Shown here piece by piece: positions 1 through 8,561 of a stretch of DNA of 64,000 nucleotides. Position numbers and translations under genes: made by a program. The stretch lies in NCBI RefSeq assembly GCF_011392125.1, contig NZ_JAAJBU010000001.1:62001-126000 (forward strand). The letters run 5' to 3'. The notes beneath the pieces were generated by a model. It was not told where the DNA came from. It did no database searches and saw nothing but the letters and a program-made list of their open reading frames with translations. Position 1 is the first letter of the stretch; every line of letters begins with the position of its first letter. The stretch comes from Flavobacterium lotistagni. Lineage in GTDB: Bacteria; Bacteroidota; Bacteroidia; Flavobacteriales; Flavobacteriaceae.

Positions 1-1
1 C

Positions 2-1840
2 GAGCCGCAACACCACGCGACTTTGCTTCCAGAATTCAAACAAGAACTCGAAACCTACGGTCGCATTTACATGTACCGTTTCCATCCCGATTATAAAATC
101 TACGCACGCCCGATTTCAGAATATCCCGGAAAATCAGAGCAGGCCAAAGCCATCATGCTCATGATCCAGAACAACCTCGATCATGCCGTGGCGCAACATC
201 CGCACGAACTCATTACTTATGGCGGGAACGGCGCGGTGTTCCAGAATTGGGCGCAATACCTGCTCACGATGAAATACCTTTCGGAAATGACCGACGAGCA
301 AACTTTGGTGATGTATTCGGGTCATCCGATGGGCTTATTCCCGTCGCACAAAGACGCACCGAGAGTTGTGGTCACCAATGGAATGATGATACCGAATTAT
401 TCCAAACCCGACGATTGGGAAAAATTCAACGCGCTCGGCGTATCACAATACGGACAAATGACCGCCGGGAGCTATATGTACATCGGCCCGCAAGGCATTG
501 TTCACGGCACAACGATTACGGTTTTGAACGGTTTCCGCAAAATCAAAAAAAATCCGTCGGGTAGCCTATTTGTCACTTCCGGATTAGGCGGCATGAGCGG
601 TGCTCAACCCAAAGCCGGAACGATTGCCGGTTGCGTGACCGTTTGCGCCGAGGTCAATCCGAAAATCACGCGCATCCGTCACGAACAAGGCTGGATTCAC
701 GAAATTGTGGAAGATATTAACCTGCTCGTAGCGCGCGTTCGCAAAGCACAAGAAAACAAAGAAGTCGTATCGATTGCCTATTTGGGCAACATCGTCGAGG
801 TATGGGAACGCTTCGATGCCGAAAACCTCCACATCGATTTAGGTTCAGACCAAACTTCCTTGCACAATCCTTGGGCGGGCGGTTATTACCCAATCGGTTA
901 CAGTTTTGAACAGTCCAACGAACTCATGGCCACTGAACCCGAAAAATTCCGTGAAGAAGTACAGAAAACACTGCGCCGCCACGCCATCGCGATCAATAAA
1001 CACACCGCTAAAGGCACTTACTTTTTTGACTACGGAAACGCCTTTTTGCTGGAAGCTTCCCGCGCCGGAGCCGATGTCATGTCGGACCATCCGACCTTGG
1101 GGCGCGAATTTAAATATCCGAGTTATGTGCAAGATATTATGGGGCCAATGTGTTTCGATTACGGATTTGGTCCGTTCCGCTGGGTTTGTACCTCGGGAAA
1201 ACCTGAAGATTTGCAAAAAACCGACGATATCGCCTGTGCTGTTTTAGAAGAAATGGCGAAAACCGCACCCGAGGAAATCCAGCAGCAAATGCAAGACAAC
1301 ATCCAATGGATCAAAGGCGCACAACAGAACAAATTAGTTGTAGGCTCTCAAGCCCGGATTTTATATGCCGATGCCGACGGAAGAATGAAAATTGCCGAAG
1401 CGTTCAACCAAGCCATTGCCAAAGGCGAAATTGGCCCGGTGGTTTTAGGCCGCGACCATCACGACGTTTCGGGAACAGATTCTCCTTACCGAGAAACTTC
1501 CAACATTTACGATGGTTCGAGATTTACCGCCGATATGGCCATTCATAACGTGATTGGCGATAGTTTCCGCGGGGCTACTTGGGTTTCGATCCACAACGGC
1601 GGCGGTGTTGGTTGGGGTGAAGTGATTAACGGCGGTTTTGGAATGTTACTCGACGGTTCTGCCGATGCATCCAGACGTCTAAAATCAATGCTGTTCTGGG
1701 ATGTCAATAATGGAATTTCACGAAGAAGCTGGGCCAGAAACGACGGCGCTTTATTCGCTATTAAACGCGCTATGGAAGCCGAGCCTTTGCTCAAAGTGAC
1801 TTTGCCGAATCTGGTAGACGATACATTGCTGGGACAATAG
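2..1840 (+). CDS. hutU: urocanate hydratase, 5' end cut by window
   Basis: Urocanase adds water to urocanate to give 4-imidazolone-5-propionate, the second step of histidine degradation in the cytoplasm, using tightly bound NAD. The frame is open to the first base of the window (a TTG at 23 is internal, not a start), so only the N-terminus is missing. Visible family signatures are the NAD-binding TSGLGGMSGAQ stretch, GPFRWVCTSG, GRDHHDVSGTDSPYRETSNI and the GGGVGWGEVINGG loop. At the place where the bacterial signature reads ARICW this protein reads ARILY, so that cysteine is absent; from memory the vertebrate-type enzymes also lack it. No other hut gene is in the window. The downstream gene has its own promoter-like box. 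Confidence 0.95.
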   Translation, partial: EPQHHATLLPEFKQELETYGRIYMYRFHPDYKIYARPISEYPGKSEQAKAIMLMIQNNLDHAVAQHPHELITYGGNGAVFQNWAQYLLTMKYLSEMTDEQTLVMYSGHPMGLFPSHKDAPRVVVTNGMMIPNYSKPDDWEKFNALGVSQYGQMTAGSYMYIGPQGIVHGTTITVLNGFRKIKKNPSGSLFVTSGLGGMSGAQPKAGTIAGCVTVCAEVNPKITRIRHEQGWIHEIVEDINLLVARVRKAQENKEVVSIAYLGNIVEVWERFDAENLHIDLGSDQTSLHNPWAGGYYPIGYSFEQSNELMATEPEKFREEVQKTLRRHAIAINKHTAKGTYFFDYGNAFLLEASRAGADVMSDHPTLGREFKYPSYVQDIMGPMCFDYGFGPFRWVCTSGKPEDLQKTDDIACAVLEEMAKTAPEEIQQQMQDNIQWIKGAQQNKLVVGSQARILYADADGRMKIAEAFNQAIAKGEIGPVVLGRDHHDVSGTDSPYRETSNIYDGSRFTADMAIHNVIGDSFRGATWVSIHNGGGVGWGEVINGGFGMLLDGSADASRRLKSMLFWDVNNGISRRSWARNDGALFAIKRAMEAEPLLKVTLPNLVDDTLLGQ

Positions 1841-1908
1841 ATTTCAATTTTCGTTTTGACGGATTGTTAAACAATTTAGAAAGTCTGCGACCGCTTCAAG
1901 GTTTTCAT

Positions 1909-1916
1909 TAATTTTG
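1909..1916 (+). promoter_or_regulatory. -7 box of the DUF4136 gene
   Basis: TAATTTTG fits the Bacteroidetes -7 consensus TAnnTTTG and lies 35 bases before the ATG at 1952. I see no good -33 TTG at the usual spacing, so this is moderate evidence only. Confidence 0.4.
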
Positions 1917-1951
1917 AGTGGCCTGAAATCTAACGTTTTAAATTCCTTCAA

Positions 1952-2479
1952 ATGAAAACAATAAAATTATTACCGCTGGCATTTTTGTTCCTGGTTTCCT
2001 GCGCTTCGGTTCATGTGAATACTGACTACGACAAAAAAGCCGACTTTACGCAATACAAAACTTTCGCTTACTACAAAACCGGTATCGATAAAGTCGAGAT
2101 TTCTGACCTAGACAAAAAAAGGATCCTGCGCTCGATCGATGAAGTGATGTTGGGCAAAGGTTTCACCAAAAGCGATACGCCCGATTTACTGGTCAACATC
2201 AACGCGAAGGCCGAAAAGAACTACAACGTCAATCAATTCTACGCCGGTTACGGCTATGGTTGGGGTTGGGGCTGGGGCCCGGGTTGGGGATACAACACCT
2301 CACTGTACACGACCACGGAAGGTATTTTGACCATTGACCTGATCGACGCCAAAAACAAAGAACTCATCTGGCAAGGCGTCGGAACGGGTTATCTGACCAA
2401 AGACACCAATGAAAAAGACGAGAACATCAAGAATTTTGTCGTGAAAATTTTAGAGCAATATCCGCCTGGAAAGAAATAG
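1952..2479 (+). CDS. DUF4136 lipoprotein
   Basis: A 175-residue lipoprotein of the DUF4136 family. The signal peptide (residues 1-16) ends in LVSCAS, a lipobox with Cys17, so the product should be lipid-anchored at the outer membrane. The rest shows the typical family pattern: YDKKADFTQYKTFAY near the start, a Gly/Trp/Tyr-rich stretch around residues 95-118 (GYGWGWGWGPGWGY), and a C-terminal segment about conversion to a ligand (GILTIDLIDAKNKELIWQG). The function of the family is unknown. It stands alone between a promoter-like box and a strong hairpin, so it is probably monocistronic. Confidence 0.88.
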   Translation: MKTIKLLPLAFLFLVSCASVHVNTDYDKKADFTQYKTFAYYKTGIDKVEISDLDKKRILRSIDEVMLGKGFTKSDTPDLLVNINAKAEKNYNVNQFYAGYGYGWGWGWGPGWGYNTSLYTTTEGILTIDLIDAKNKELIWQGVGTGYLTKDTNEKDENIKNFVVKILEQYPPGKK

Positions 2480-2484
2480 TAGGT

Positions 2485-2543
2485 AGCTCAAATTAAATAG
2501 TAAGCCGTAGCATCACGTTACGGCTTACTCTTTAATTTGAGCT
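2485..2543. terminator. two-step hairpin between convergent genes
   Basis: A near-perfect inverted repeat: outer arms AGCTCAAATTAAA and its complement (13 bp), inner arms AGTAAGCCGTA and its complement (11 bp), loop of 9. It lies between the stop codons of two convergent genes, fitting a bidirectional terminator, although there is no long U-run. Confidence 0.7.
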
Positions 2544-2582
2544 GGGCTGTACTTAGTTTTCTGTAAAGTTGAAAAGTTAAGC

Positions 2583-3017
2583 TTAAACAACTGCATTGTT
2601 CGGATCGAACTCGATGATCCATTCGATGCCGAATTTGTCGCGGAACATACTGAAGTAGGAACCCCAAGGGCTGTCTGCGATTGGCATTTCAATTTCGCCA
2701 CCTACCGAAAGGATATTGTATAGTTGATCAGCTTCTTCTTTACTAGCTGCACTGACTGAAATTTTGCTTCTGTTTTCACGCTCGTTTACTTTTCCAAGAA
2801 ATTCAGGAACATCATTACCTATCAGTATATTCGGGCCGATGGGCAAAGAGATATGCATGATTTTGTGCGCGTCATTCGGGTCGACAGGAAATTCGTCGCT
2901 CGCCAAATCTTTTAAACGAACGACTTTTCTAAATTCTCCTCCAAAGGCCGCGCGATAAAATTCAAAAGCTTCTAAAGCATTTCCGTTAAAGTTGATGTGT
3001 GGATTAATGAGTGCCAT
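2583..3017 (-). CDS. VOC-family (PhnB/glyoxalase-like) protein
   Basis: A 144-residue protein of the vicinal oxygen chelate superfamily, PhnB-like branch. It begins with INPHINFNGNALEAFEFYRAAFGGEF, the usual first beta-alpha-beta unit, and ends with the second unit WGSYFSMFRDKFGIEWIIEF. Members are often annotated as 3-demethylubiquinone methyltransferase-like, but most have no proven reaction. The metal-binding residues of true glyoxalases are not all evident, so substrate and even catalysis are uncertain. It is convergent with the DUF4136 gene and separated from the next leftward gene by a 356-base repeat-bearing spacer. Confidence 0.85.
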   Translation of the reverse strand: MALINPHINFNGNALEAFEFYRAAFGGEFRKVVRLKDLASDEFPVDPNDAHKIMHISLPIGPNILIGNDVPEFLGKVNERENRSKISVSAASKEEADQLYNILSVGGEIEMPIADSPWGSYFSMFRDKFGIEWIIEFDPNNAVV

Positions 3018-3182
3018 AGTATTTGATTTTTTTGTTTAGTTTTCCAAAGATACCCGACTTTCATGACAGAGTTGGTACAAAAACGACAAAAAAGAGGCTT
3101 TCTGCGTCAATAGGTTTACACAAGTTTATTGCTTCAGATCAATTCGAACCCTTCTAAAAAAGTATAACTTTCCTTAAAAAAT

Positions 3183-3210
3183 CCAGCAACCAACAACCAG
3201 CAACTCAAAC
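3183..3210. repeat. one-arm 7-nt spacer array
   Basis: Four consecutive 7-nt units (ccagcaa, ccaacaa, ccagcaa, ctcaaac). This is a single arm of the spacer-array class described in the findings. It lies beside a Flavo-1-like repeat in the 356-base gap 3018-3373, in which I see no gene. Confidence 0.6.
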
Positions 3211-3370
3211 CCTAGCCCGGATGGCAATGGAAAGCTTTTTATAAAAACGACTGAGTGGTGCTTGTTTTGGGAACGCAACCAGCGGAAGCGCTTGCCGGAA
3301 CTTAGCAACACCAGACGGTTTTGTAAAAACTTGCAGTGGACAGCCGGATCAGCTTCTGAAACCGAAACCG
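3211..3370 (+). repeat. Flavo-1-like dispersed repeat, long-insert copy
   Basis: The ends match the repeat seen at 10047, 12752, 20380, 43078, 58520 and 5971: it opens with CTAGCCCGGATGGCA and closes with GACAGCCGGATCAGCTT. The middle is expanded to about 100 bases with its own pairing potential. It lies directly downstream of the thioesterase stop codon at 3374. Confidence 0.5.
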
Positions 3371-3373
3371 TTT

Positions 3374-3817
3374 TTACTGATAACCCAGCTTTTCGTTGAG
3401 CTCCATTTTGCTTTTCATGAAGTTGCCGGAACCTCGGCCCACCACACGGCCTTTTTCGTCCCACAGCGTAGCATCGGCGATAAACAGTTCTTTAGATTTG
3501 AATTTGACCTCGCCCACCGCTTTGATTGTTCCGGAACTGACCGGCCGCAAGAGTTGGATATGGAACGAAACCGTGTATACGAAGGCATCCCGGACAATCG
3601 AATTCACCGCAAAAAAAGCGGCATCGTCGAGCAATTTGAAATACACCGAACCGTGAATCGCACCTGCCGCATGGAAAAATTTCTCCTCGACCTGAACAGC
3701 GATTTCGGCCTTTTCGTGTGTAACCGAAATATGAATGCCCGGATAGTGCTCGTGATTGATCGGCGCTGAAAGGTACATGCGCTCTAGTTTTTTGTAATGT
3801 TCCGCGGCGGTGTTCAT
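3374..3817 (-). CDS. PaaI-like hotdog thioesterase
   Basis: A 147-residue single hotdog-fold protein. The PaaI/YdiI pattern is clear: GAIHGSVYFKLLDDAAFFAV carries the HG and the following acidic residue used in acyl-CoA thioester hydrolysis, followed by VSFHIQLLRPVSSGTIKAVGEV. The likely role is release of CoA from stalled acyl- or aryl-CoA intermediates. It is the last gene of the leftward cluster, four bases after the E1 gene, so it is co-transcribed with branched-chain keto-acid oxidation genes. It is distinct from the paaI copy at 14122. The substrate is not readable from sequence. Confidence 0.85.
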   Translation of the reverse strand: MNTAAEHYKKLERMYLSAPINHEHYPGIHISVTHEKAEIAVQVEEKFFHAAGAIHGSVYFKLLDDAAFFAVNSIVRDAFVYTVSFHIQLLRPVSSGTIKAVGEVKFKSKELFIADATLWDEKGRVVGRGSGNFMKSKMELNEKLGYQ

Positions 3818-3821
3818 GGAT

Positions 3822-5885
3822 TTAGTAGTGGAGCAATTCGTCTATTTTGGCGCGGACTTTTTCGGCGCTCGGCACCATAGTTTGCTCCAGCGTGCTGTTG
3901 AGCGGAATCGCTGGTAAACTTTCCGAACCGATGACCATCACCGGCGCATCGAGGTATTTAAAGCACTTTTCCTGCACCAATCCGGCGAGGCTTCTGGCGA
4001 AAGTGTTATTGACCGGTTCTTCGGTTACGATTAAGCACTTTTTAGCCTTTTTTACCGATTTCATAATCGTTCCCTCATCGAGCGGATAAAGTGTCCTTAA
4101 ATCGACGATTTCTACGTTTTCTTTGATATCGGCCGAAGCGTTGAGCGACCAATGCACGCCCATGCCGTAAGTAATCACAGAAAGGGTTTCGGCTTCATCT
4201 TGCGGCCAGATTTCCTGAACGATGTTGGCTTGCCCGAAAGGCAACACGTAATCTTCAGACGGTTCGTTCACGCGCGCGGCTTCGGTGCCTTTGACTTTGC
4301 TCCAATACAAGCCTTTGTGTTCTAAAATCACCACCGGGTTCGGATCGTAATAAGCGGCTTTCATCAAACCTTTGAGATCAGCACCATTGCTCGGATAAGC
4401 GATTTTAATTCCGCGGATGTTGGTCAGCACGCTTTCCACCGAAGAGGAATGGTAAGGCCCGCCACTGCCATAAGCACCAATCGGTACGCGCAGGATCATG
4501 CTCACCGGCCATTTTCCGTTGGTCAAGTATGACGAACGCGCGACTTCGGTGAACAACTGGTTCAAGCCCGGCCAGATGTAATCGGCGAACTGTACCTCAA
4601 CAATCGGTTTCAAACCAACAGCAGACATTCCGACGGTCGAGCCTACGATAAACGCTTCCTGAATCGGCGTATTGAAAACTCTTTCGTCTCCGAATTTCTG
4701 CGCCAAAGTAGCGGCTTCACGGAACACACCACCTAGCCTTCCGCCGACATCTTGCCCGTAAAGCAAACATTCTTTGTGTTTTCTCATGAGTTCCTCGACC
4801 GCGAACAAAGCACAATCGACCATCACGACTTTGTCTTCGCGCTCGGGGTTTCTTTCGCCGGTTTCTTCAGTAATCGGAGTCGGGGCGAAATCGTGCGTGA
4901 ACAAATCTTCGGGTTTCGGATCTTCGGCCAGTAAGGCTTTATCATAATCGGCTTTGACTTTGTCGATCGCAGCCTTTTTCAGTTTTTCTATTTCTTCCGA
5001 AGTAAATCCGGCATCTAAAAGTTGTTGCTGCAACACCGGATAAGGATCGCGGCTTTTAGCTTCATCAAGATCATCGCGGTACCATTCCATCCGGACACCC
5101 GAAGTATGGTGGTTCAAAAGCGGCACTTTCGCATGCACCAGAAACGGCCGACGCTCGGCACGCATCGTCTCTAACACTTTTTGAATCGCCAGATAACATT
5201 CGGTGAAATTCGCACCATCGATCGAAATCGCTTCGATGCCGTGAAAACCTTTCGCATATTCAAAAGCATTCTGCGCGCGGGTTTCTTTAGCGTTGGCCGA
5301 AATATCCCAGCCATTATCTTGTACCAAATATAAAATCGGGAGTTGCTTCAAAGCCGCCATCTGGAACGCCTCAGCTACTTCGCCTTCGGTGACCGACGCA
5401 TCGCCCAAAGAGCAAACAACAATCGGCTTGTCTTGATTTTTATCTTCAATGCCTACATTTTCCTTGTACCAAAATCCCATCGCAGCACCGGTCGCCGGAA
5501 TCGCTTGCATCCCAGTCGCCGAAGATTGATGCGGGATTTTAGGTTTATCGGCATCGCGCAAACTCGGGTGGCAATAGTAAGTGCGCCCGCCTGAAAACGG
5601 ATCGTCGCGTTTGGCCATTAGTTGCAACATCAAATCGTAAGGCTGCATCCCAATACCAAGCAACATCGAATCGTCGCGGTAATAAGGAAACGCATAATCC
5701 TGCGGCAAAAGTTGCATCGCCAGCGCAATCTGGATCGCTTCATGTCCGCGCGAGGTCGCATGCACATATTTGGAAACCACTTTAAAATTTTCCTCATACA
5801 GCTCGGTCATCGCTTTGGCCGTGGCCATCGTGGCAAACGCTTTCTCTAAAATGGTTTTGTTCAAGGTCTTTTCGGCTACTTCCAT
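3822..5885 (-). CDS. 2-oxo acid dehydrogenase E1, alpha and beta fused
   Basis: Decarboxylates branched-chain 2-oxo acids with thiamine diphosphate and passes the acyl group to lipoyl-E2. The 687-residue chain is a fusion: residues 1 to about 330 are the alpha part with the ThDP motif GDASVTEGE (161) through QDN (191), and residues from about 350 on are the beta part (ECLLYGQDVGGRLGGVFREA, then FNTPIQEAFIVGSTVGMSAVGLKPIVEVQFADY). Fused E1 is usual in Bacteroidetes. The matching E2 and a branched-chain aminotransferase lie just upstream in the same direction, which favours the branched-chain complex over pyruvate dehydrogenase. No E3 gene is in the window; E3 is often shared between complexes. 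Confidence 0.92.
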   Translation of the reverse strand: MEVAEKTLNKTILEKAFATMATAKAMTELYEENFKVVSKYVHATSRGHEAIQIALAMQLLPQDYAFPYYRDDSMLLGIGMQPYDLMLQLMAKRDDPFSGGRTYYCHPSLRDADKPKIPHQSSATGMQAIPATGAAMGFWYKENVGIEDKNQDKPIVVCSLGDASVTEGEVAEAFQMAALKQLPILYLVQDNGWDISANAKETRAQNAFEYAKGFHGIEAISIDGANFTECYLAIQKVLETMRAERRPFLVHAKVPLLNHHTSGVRMEWYRDDLDEAKSRDPYPVLQQQLLDAGFTSEEIEKLKKAAIDKVKADYDKALLAEDPKPEDLFTHDFAPTPITEETGERNPEREDKVVMVDCALFAVEELMRKHKECLLYGQDVGGRLGGVFREAATLAQKFGDERVFNTPIQEAFIVGSTVGMSAVGLKPIVEVQFADYIWPGLNQLFTEVARSSYLTNGKWPVSMILRVPIGAYGSGGPYHSSSVESVLTNIRGIKIAYPSNGADLKGLMKAAYYDPNPVVILEHKGLYWSKVKGTEAARVNEPSEDYVLPFGQANIVQEIWPQDEAETLSVITYGMGVHWSLNASADIKENVEIVDLRTLYPLDEGTIMKSVKKAKKCLIVTEEPVNNTFARSLAGLVQEKCFKYLDAPVMVIGSESLPAIPLNSTLEQTMVPSAEKVRAKIDELLHY

Positions 5886-5896
5886 ATTTTTTGTTT

Positions 5897-5945
5897 AACA
5901 CAGATTCCACTGATTTTCACAGATTATTTTTCGCATAAATCTGTC
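5897..5945. repeat. spacer array of CACAGATT-type units
   Basis: Units acacagatt, ccactgatt, ttcacagatt followed by a reverse arm ending in aaatctgt. This is the same sequence class as the array at 45207-45287 and lies just before the E1 start codon. Confidence 0.55.
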
Positions 5946-5970
5946 TTTAAATATTTTTTTCATGGCAGAC

Positions 5971-6041
5971 AATTCATGCTATCCGCTATATCTTTTGCTC
6001 CATTACATTCCTCAAAAGGATGCCGCTGCTATCATGGCTGC
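5971..6041 (-). repeat. Flavo-1-like dispersed repeat
   Basis: Read on the minus strand it contains GATAGCAGCGGCATCCTTTT, then AAAAGATATAGCGGATAGC, the two conserved arms of this repeat family. It lies between the ilvE stop codon and the E1 start codon, so it is transcribed in the mRNA. Confidence 0.6.
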
Positions 6042-6056
6042 ACTTCGGTTTTTCAA

Positions 6057-7124
6057 TTACGCTTTCACCGCCGAGTCCACTTCCACAATCCAACCGAATT
6101 TGTCTTCGATTTTCTGCGTTTTAATCGCGTCCATCGTGGCTTTGATGTCTTTGCCCACCGGTGCTTCTGCTGGAAACTTAATTTTCATGTCCTTGTATCC
6201 GATTTCTTCTACCGGTGCAATCGACACTGCAGTTCCGGCTCCGAAAGCTTCTTCTAAAGTACCATTTTCAAAAGCCTCGACAATCTCTTTCATCGAAATC
6301 GGCCTTTCGGTCACTTCAAAACCCTTGTCGCGCAATAAATCAATCACACTTAATCTCGTCACACCATTCAAAACAGAACCGTTCAGATTCGGCGTAATGA
6401 ATTTCCCGGCAATCTTGAAGAAAATGTTCATCGTCCCTACTTCCTGTACATACTCAAAATCACGCGCGTCGAGCCACAATACTTGGTCGTAACCTTTGGC
6501 TTTGGCCATTTCGGTAGGTCGTATCGCTGCGGCGTAATTCCCGGCGGCTTTCGCTTCTCCCGTTCCTCCGTTAGCAGCGCGGATATACTGAGTTTCCGCC
6601 CACAATTTAATCGGCTTGCTGAAAAACGGCCCGCTCGGTGAAGCAAAAATGATAAATTTATACTTGGTCGCGGCGCGCATTCCGATAAACGCTTCGTCGG
6701 CATACATGAACGGACGCAAATAAAGCGCGGTGCCTTCTGCCGTTGGAATCCAGTTTTTTTCAATCGCCACAAAACGCTTCAACGCTTCGAGGAACATCGC
6801 TTCCGGAAACGCAGGCATTCCCATACGGTCGGCGCTAAAATTCAAACGCTTGGCATTCTGGTCCGGACGAAATAAAAGTGGCGTATCGTCTTTGCCTAAA
6901 GTCGCTTTCAAACCTTCGAAAATCGCTTGTCCGTAATGCAAAGCCATCGCTGCCGGATGTGTGGCAATGAGTTCCAATGGCTCGATGCGCGGGTTGTTCC
7001 ACTGGCCGTTTTCATAATCGCAAATGAACATATGGTCGGTAAAGACCGTTCCCATGACGCTTGTATTGAGGTCGATGTTTTGCTCGCGGCCGCTAGGTTT
7101 GATTGTTTCTTTAATCTGCATCAT
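6057..7124 (-). CDS. ilvE: branched-chain amino acid aminotransferase
   Basis: Interconverts leucine, isoleucine and valine with their 2-oxo acids using PLP. It is a fold-type IV aminotransferase: HYGQAIFEGLKA near the start, the PLP lysine in GGTGEAKAAGNYAA, then the EVGTMNIFF and GVTRLSVIDL motifs. The 355-residue reading from 7124 matches the family; the longer frame to 7157 would overlap the upstream E2 stop, so I use the Met-Met pair at 7124/7121. It lies between E2 and E1 in one operon, so its product, the 2-oxo acid, is the substrate of the complex encoded beside it. This suggests a catabolic rather than biosynthetic role here. Confidence 0.93.
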   Translation of the reverse strand: MMQIKETIKPSGREQNIDLNTSVMGTVFTDHMFICDYENGQWNNPRIEPLELIATHPAAMALHYGQAIFEGLKATLGKDDTPLLFRPDQNAKRLNFSADRMGMPAFPEAMFLEALKRFVAIEKNWIPTAEGTALYLRPFMYADEAFIGMRAATKYKFIIFASPSGPFFSKPIKLWAETQYIRAANGGTGEAKAAGNYAAAIRPTEMAKAKGYDQVLWLDARDFEYVQEVGTMNIFFKIAGKFITPNLNGSVLNGVTRLSVIDLLRDKGFEVTERPISMKEIVEAFENGTLEEAFGAGTAVSIAPVEEIGYKDMKIKFPAEAPVGKDIKATMDAIKTQKIEDKFGWIVEVDSAVKA

Positions 7125-7134
7125 AATCTTGTAT

Positions 7135-8430
7135 TTATATTGTTGTGTTGTAGTCAAATTGTTCTAAATAATCGCCCACTTTTCGCAGGAACGAGCCGCC
7201 GAGAAAGCCATCTACGACGCGGTGGTCGAACGATAATGACAAATACATCATCGAGCGGATCGCAATCTCGTCGCCTTTGTCGGTCGTGATTACTTCCGGG
7301 CGTTTTTTGATTATACCGAAAGCCAAAATAGCGACTTCCGGTTGGTTGATAATTGGCGTGCCCATCAGGCTTCCAAAAGTCCCGACGTTTGAAATCGTGA
7401 ATGTGCTGCCTTGAATTTCTTCGGGTTTAAGTTTATTGTTTCTCGAACTATCGGCCAAATGGTTGACGGTTTTGGCCAGTTCGGCCAAGTTCTTTTCATT
7501 AGCATTTTTCACCACCGGGACAATCAGGTTGCCGCTCGGTAAAGCGGTCGCCATCCCGATATTGATGTCTTGGTGCGCAATGATATTCCTGCCGTCGACC
7601 GAAACGTTGATCAGCGGAAAATCCTGAATTCCTTTCGCCACCGCATCGACAAAAATTGGGGTAAAAGTCAGTTTTTCGTTGTGTTTATTTTGGAAGGCGT
7701 CTTTGTTTTTATTCCGCCATTCAACCAAATTAGTCACATCCACTTCGATATACGAGGTCACGTGCGGCGAAGTCTGTTTCGAATACACCATGTGCCCGGC
7801 AATCATTTGGCGCATGCGGTCCATTTCTATGGTGCGGTCGTTTTCGCGTTTCACTACTTTCGGAGCCGAATAACCTAATTGTTCGTAGGCTGTTGGCAGT
7901 TGTCGGTCGGCAGTCGTCGGTTGGCTTTGTATAGAATACTTGCGGTTTTTCAGATAATTGAATACGTCACTTTTCTGGATGCGGCCGTCAGTTCCCGAAC
8001 CGGGAATGCTTTGCACTTCTTCAATCGAAAGGTTTTCTTTTTGCGCGATGCTGATGATTAGCGGCGAAAGGAATGCGTCCGGATTGCTTTTTGGTCGTCG
8101 GTCGTCGGTCGTCGGTCGTCGGTCGTTGGTTGTCGGTTGTGAAATTTCAGTTGCTGGTTGATTTTTTGACTTATCGACAACTGTTGTGGCTCCGTCGAAT
8201 TTAATCAGCGCCAATACTTCTCCCACTTTCACCACGTCATTCTTCCCAAAACGGATTTCAGTAATCACGCCCGAAACTGGCGACGGTACTTCACTATCGA
8301 CTTTATCGGTCGCGACTTCTAAAATTGTTTCCTCTGCATCGACAGTATCGCCAACGTTTTTGAGCCAATTTATAATCGTGGCTTCGGTGATGCTTTCGCC
8401 CATCTTGGGCATTTTAAATTCTGTTATCAT
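7135..8430 (-). CDS. dihydrolipoamide acyltransferase E2
   Basis: The core acyltransferase of a 2-oxo acid dehydrogenase complex. Domains in order: lipoyl domain (residues 1-77, lipoylated lysine in VATDKVDSEV), a linker, the E3/E1-binding domain (about 117-160, LIISIAQKENLSIEEV to GRIQKSDVFNYL), a second linker, and the CoA acyltransferase domain (about 195-431) ending in the catalytic DHRVVDG. Both linkers are encoded by arrays of 7-nt units and read as Pro/Thr/Asp/Arg-rich repeats (see 7889 and 8093). Its partner E1 and ilvE follow downstream, so the branched-chain complex is the best guess. The start ATG directly abuts a spacer array. Confidence 0.93.
   Translation of the reverse strand: MITEFKMPKMGESITEATIINWLKNVGDTVDAEETILEVATDKVDSEVPSPVSGVITEIRFGKNDVVKVGEVLALIKFDGATTVVDKSKNQPATEISQPTTNDRRPTTDDRRPKSNPDAFLSPLIISIAQKENLSIEEVQSIPGSGTDGRIQKSDVFNYLKNRKYSIQSQPTTADRQLPTAYEQLGYSAPKVVKRENDRTIEMDRMRQMIAGHMVYSKQTSPHVTSYIEVDVTNLVEWRNKNKDAFQNKHNEKLTFTPIFVDAVAKGIQDFPLINVSVDGRNIIAHQDINIGMATALPSGNLIVPVVKNANEKNLAELAKTVNHLADSSRNNKLKPEEIQGSTFTISNVGTFGSLMGTPIINQPEVAILAFGIIKKRPEVITTDKGDEIAIRSMMYLSLSFDHRVVDGFLGGSFLRKVGDYLEQFDYNTTI
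7889..7923. repeat. 7-nt array inside E2 (second linker)
   Basis: Five exact 7-nt steps (gctgttg, gcagttg, tcggtcg, gcagtcg, tcggttg) inside the coding region. On the minus strand they encode the linker QPTTADRQLPT between the E3-binding and catalytic domains. Confidence 0.8.
8093..8141. repeat. 7-nt array inside E2 (first linker)
   Basis: Seven consecutive 7-nt units: ggtcgtc four times, then ggtcgtt, ggttgtc, ggttgtg. Read on the minus strand through all three frames, they give a heptapeptide-like linker (NDRRPTT, DDRRPKS) between the lipoyl and E3-binding domains. Confidence 0.85.
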
Positions 8431-8561
8431 AGCTGTAAGCCATAAGCTGTAAGCTATAAGCCTCGAAGGCGTTCACTTACAGCATTTATAATTTCAGGTT
8501 GAACCCGACTTCAATTTCACAATCTCGCACAGCTTAAAGCCTATTGCCTGTAGCCTATTGC
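8431..8561. repeat. inverted 7-nt spacer array
   Basis: Arm 1 starts at the base after the E2 start codon: agctgta, agccata, agctgta, agctata, agcctcg. Arm 2 is gcacagc, ttaaagc, ctattgc, ctgtagc, ctattgc (8527-8561), the approximate reverse complement, and contains the stop codon of paaY. Confidence 0.8.

Noticed and set aside
23..1840. TTG at 23 as the start of urocanase
   Set aside because: The frame is open to the left edge and the family N-terminus is longer, so this is an internal codon.
3174..3464. Leftward open frame overlapping the thioesterase end
   Set aside because: It lies mostly in the dispersed repeat and the shadow of the thioesterase gene; no family match.
8093..8141. Possible CRISPR array
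   Set aside because: Units are 7 nt with no spacers and lie in a coding region; no cas genes nearby. The same holds for 61037-61076.
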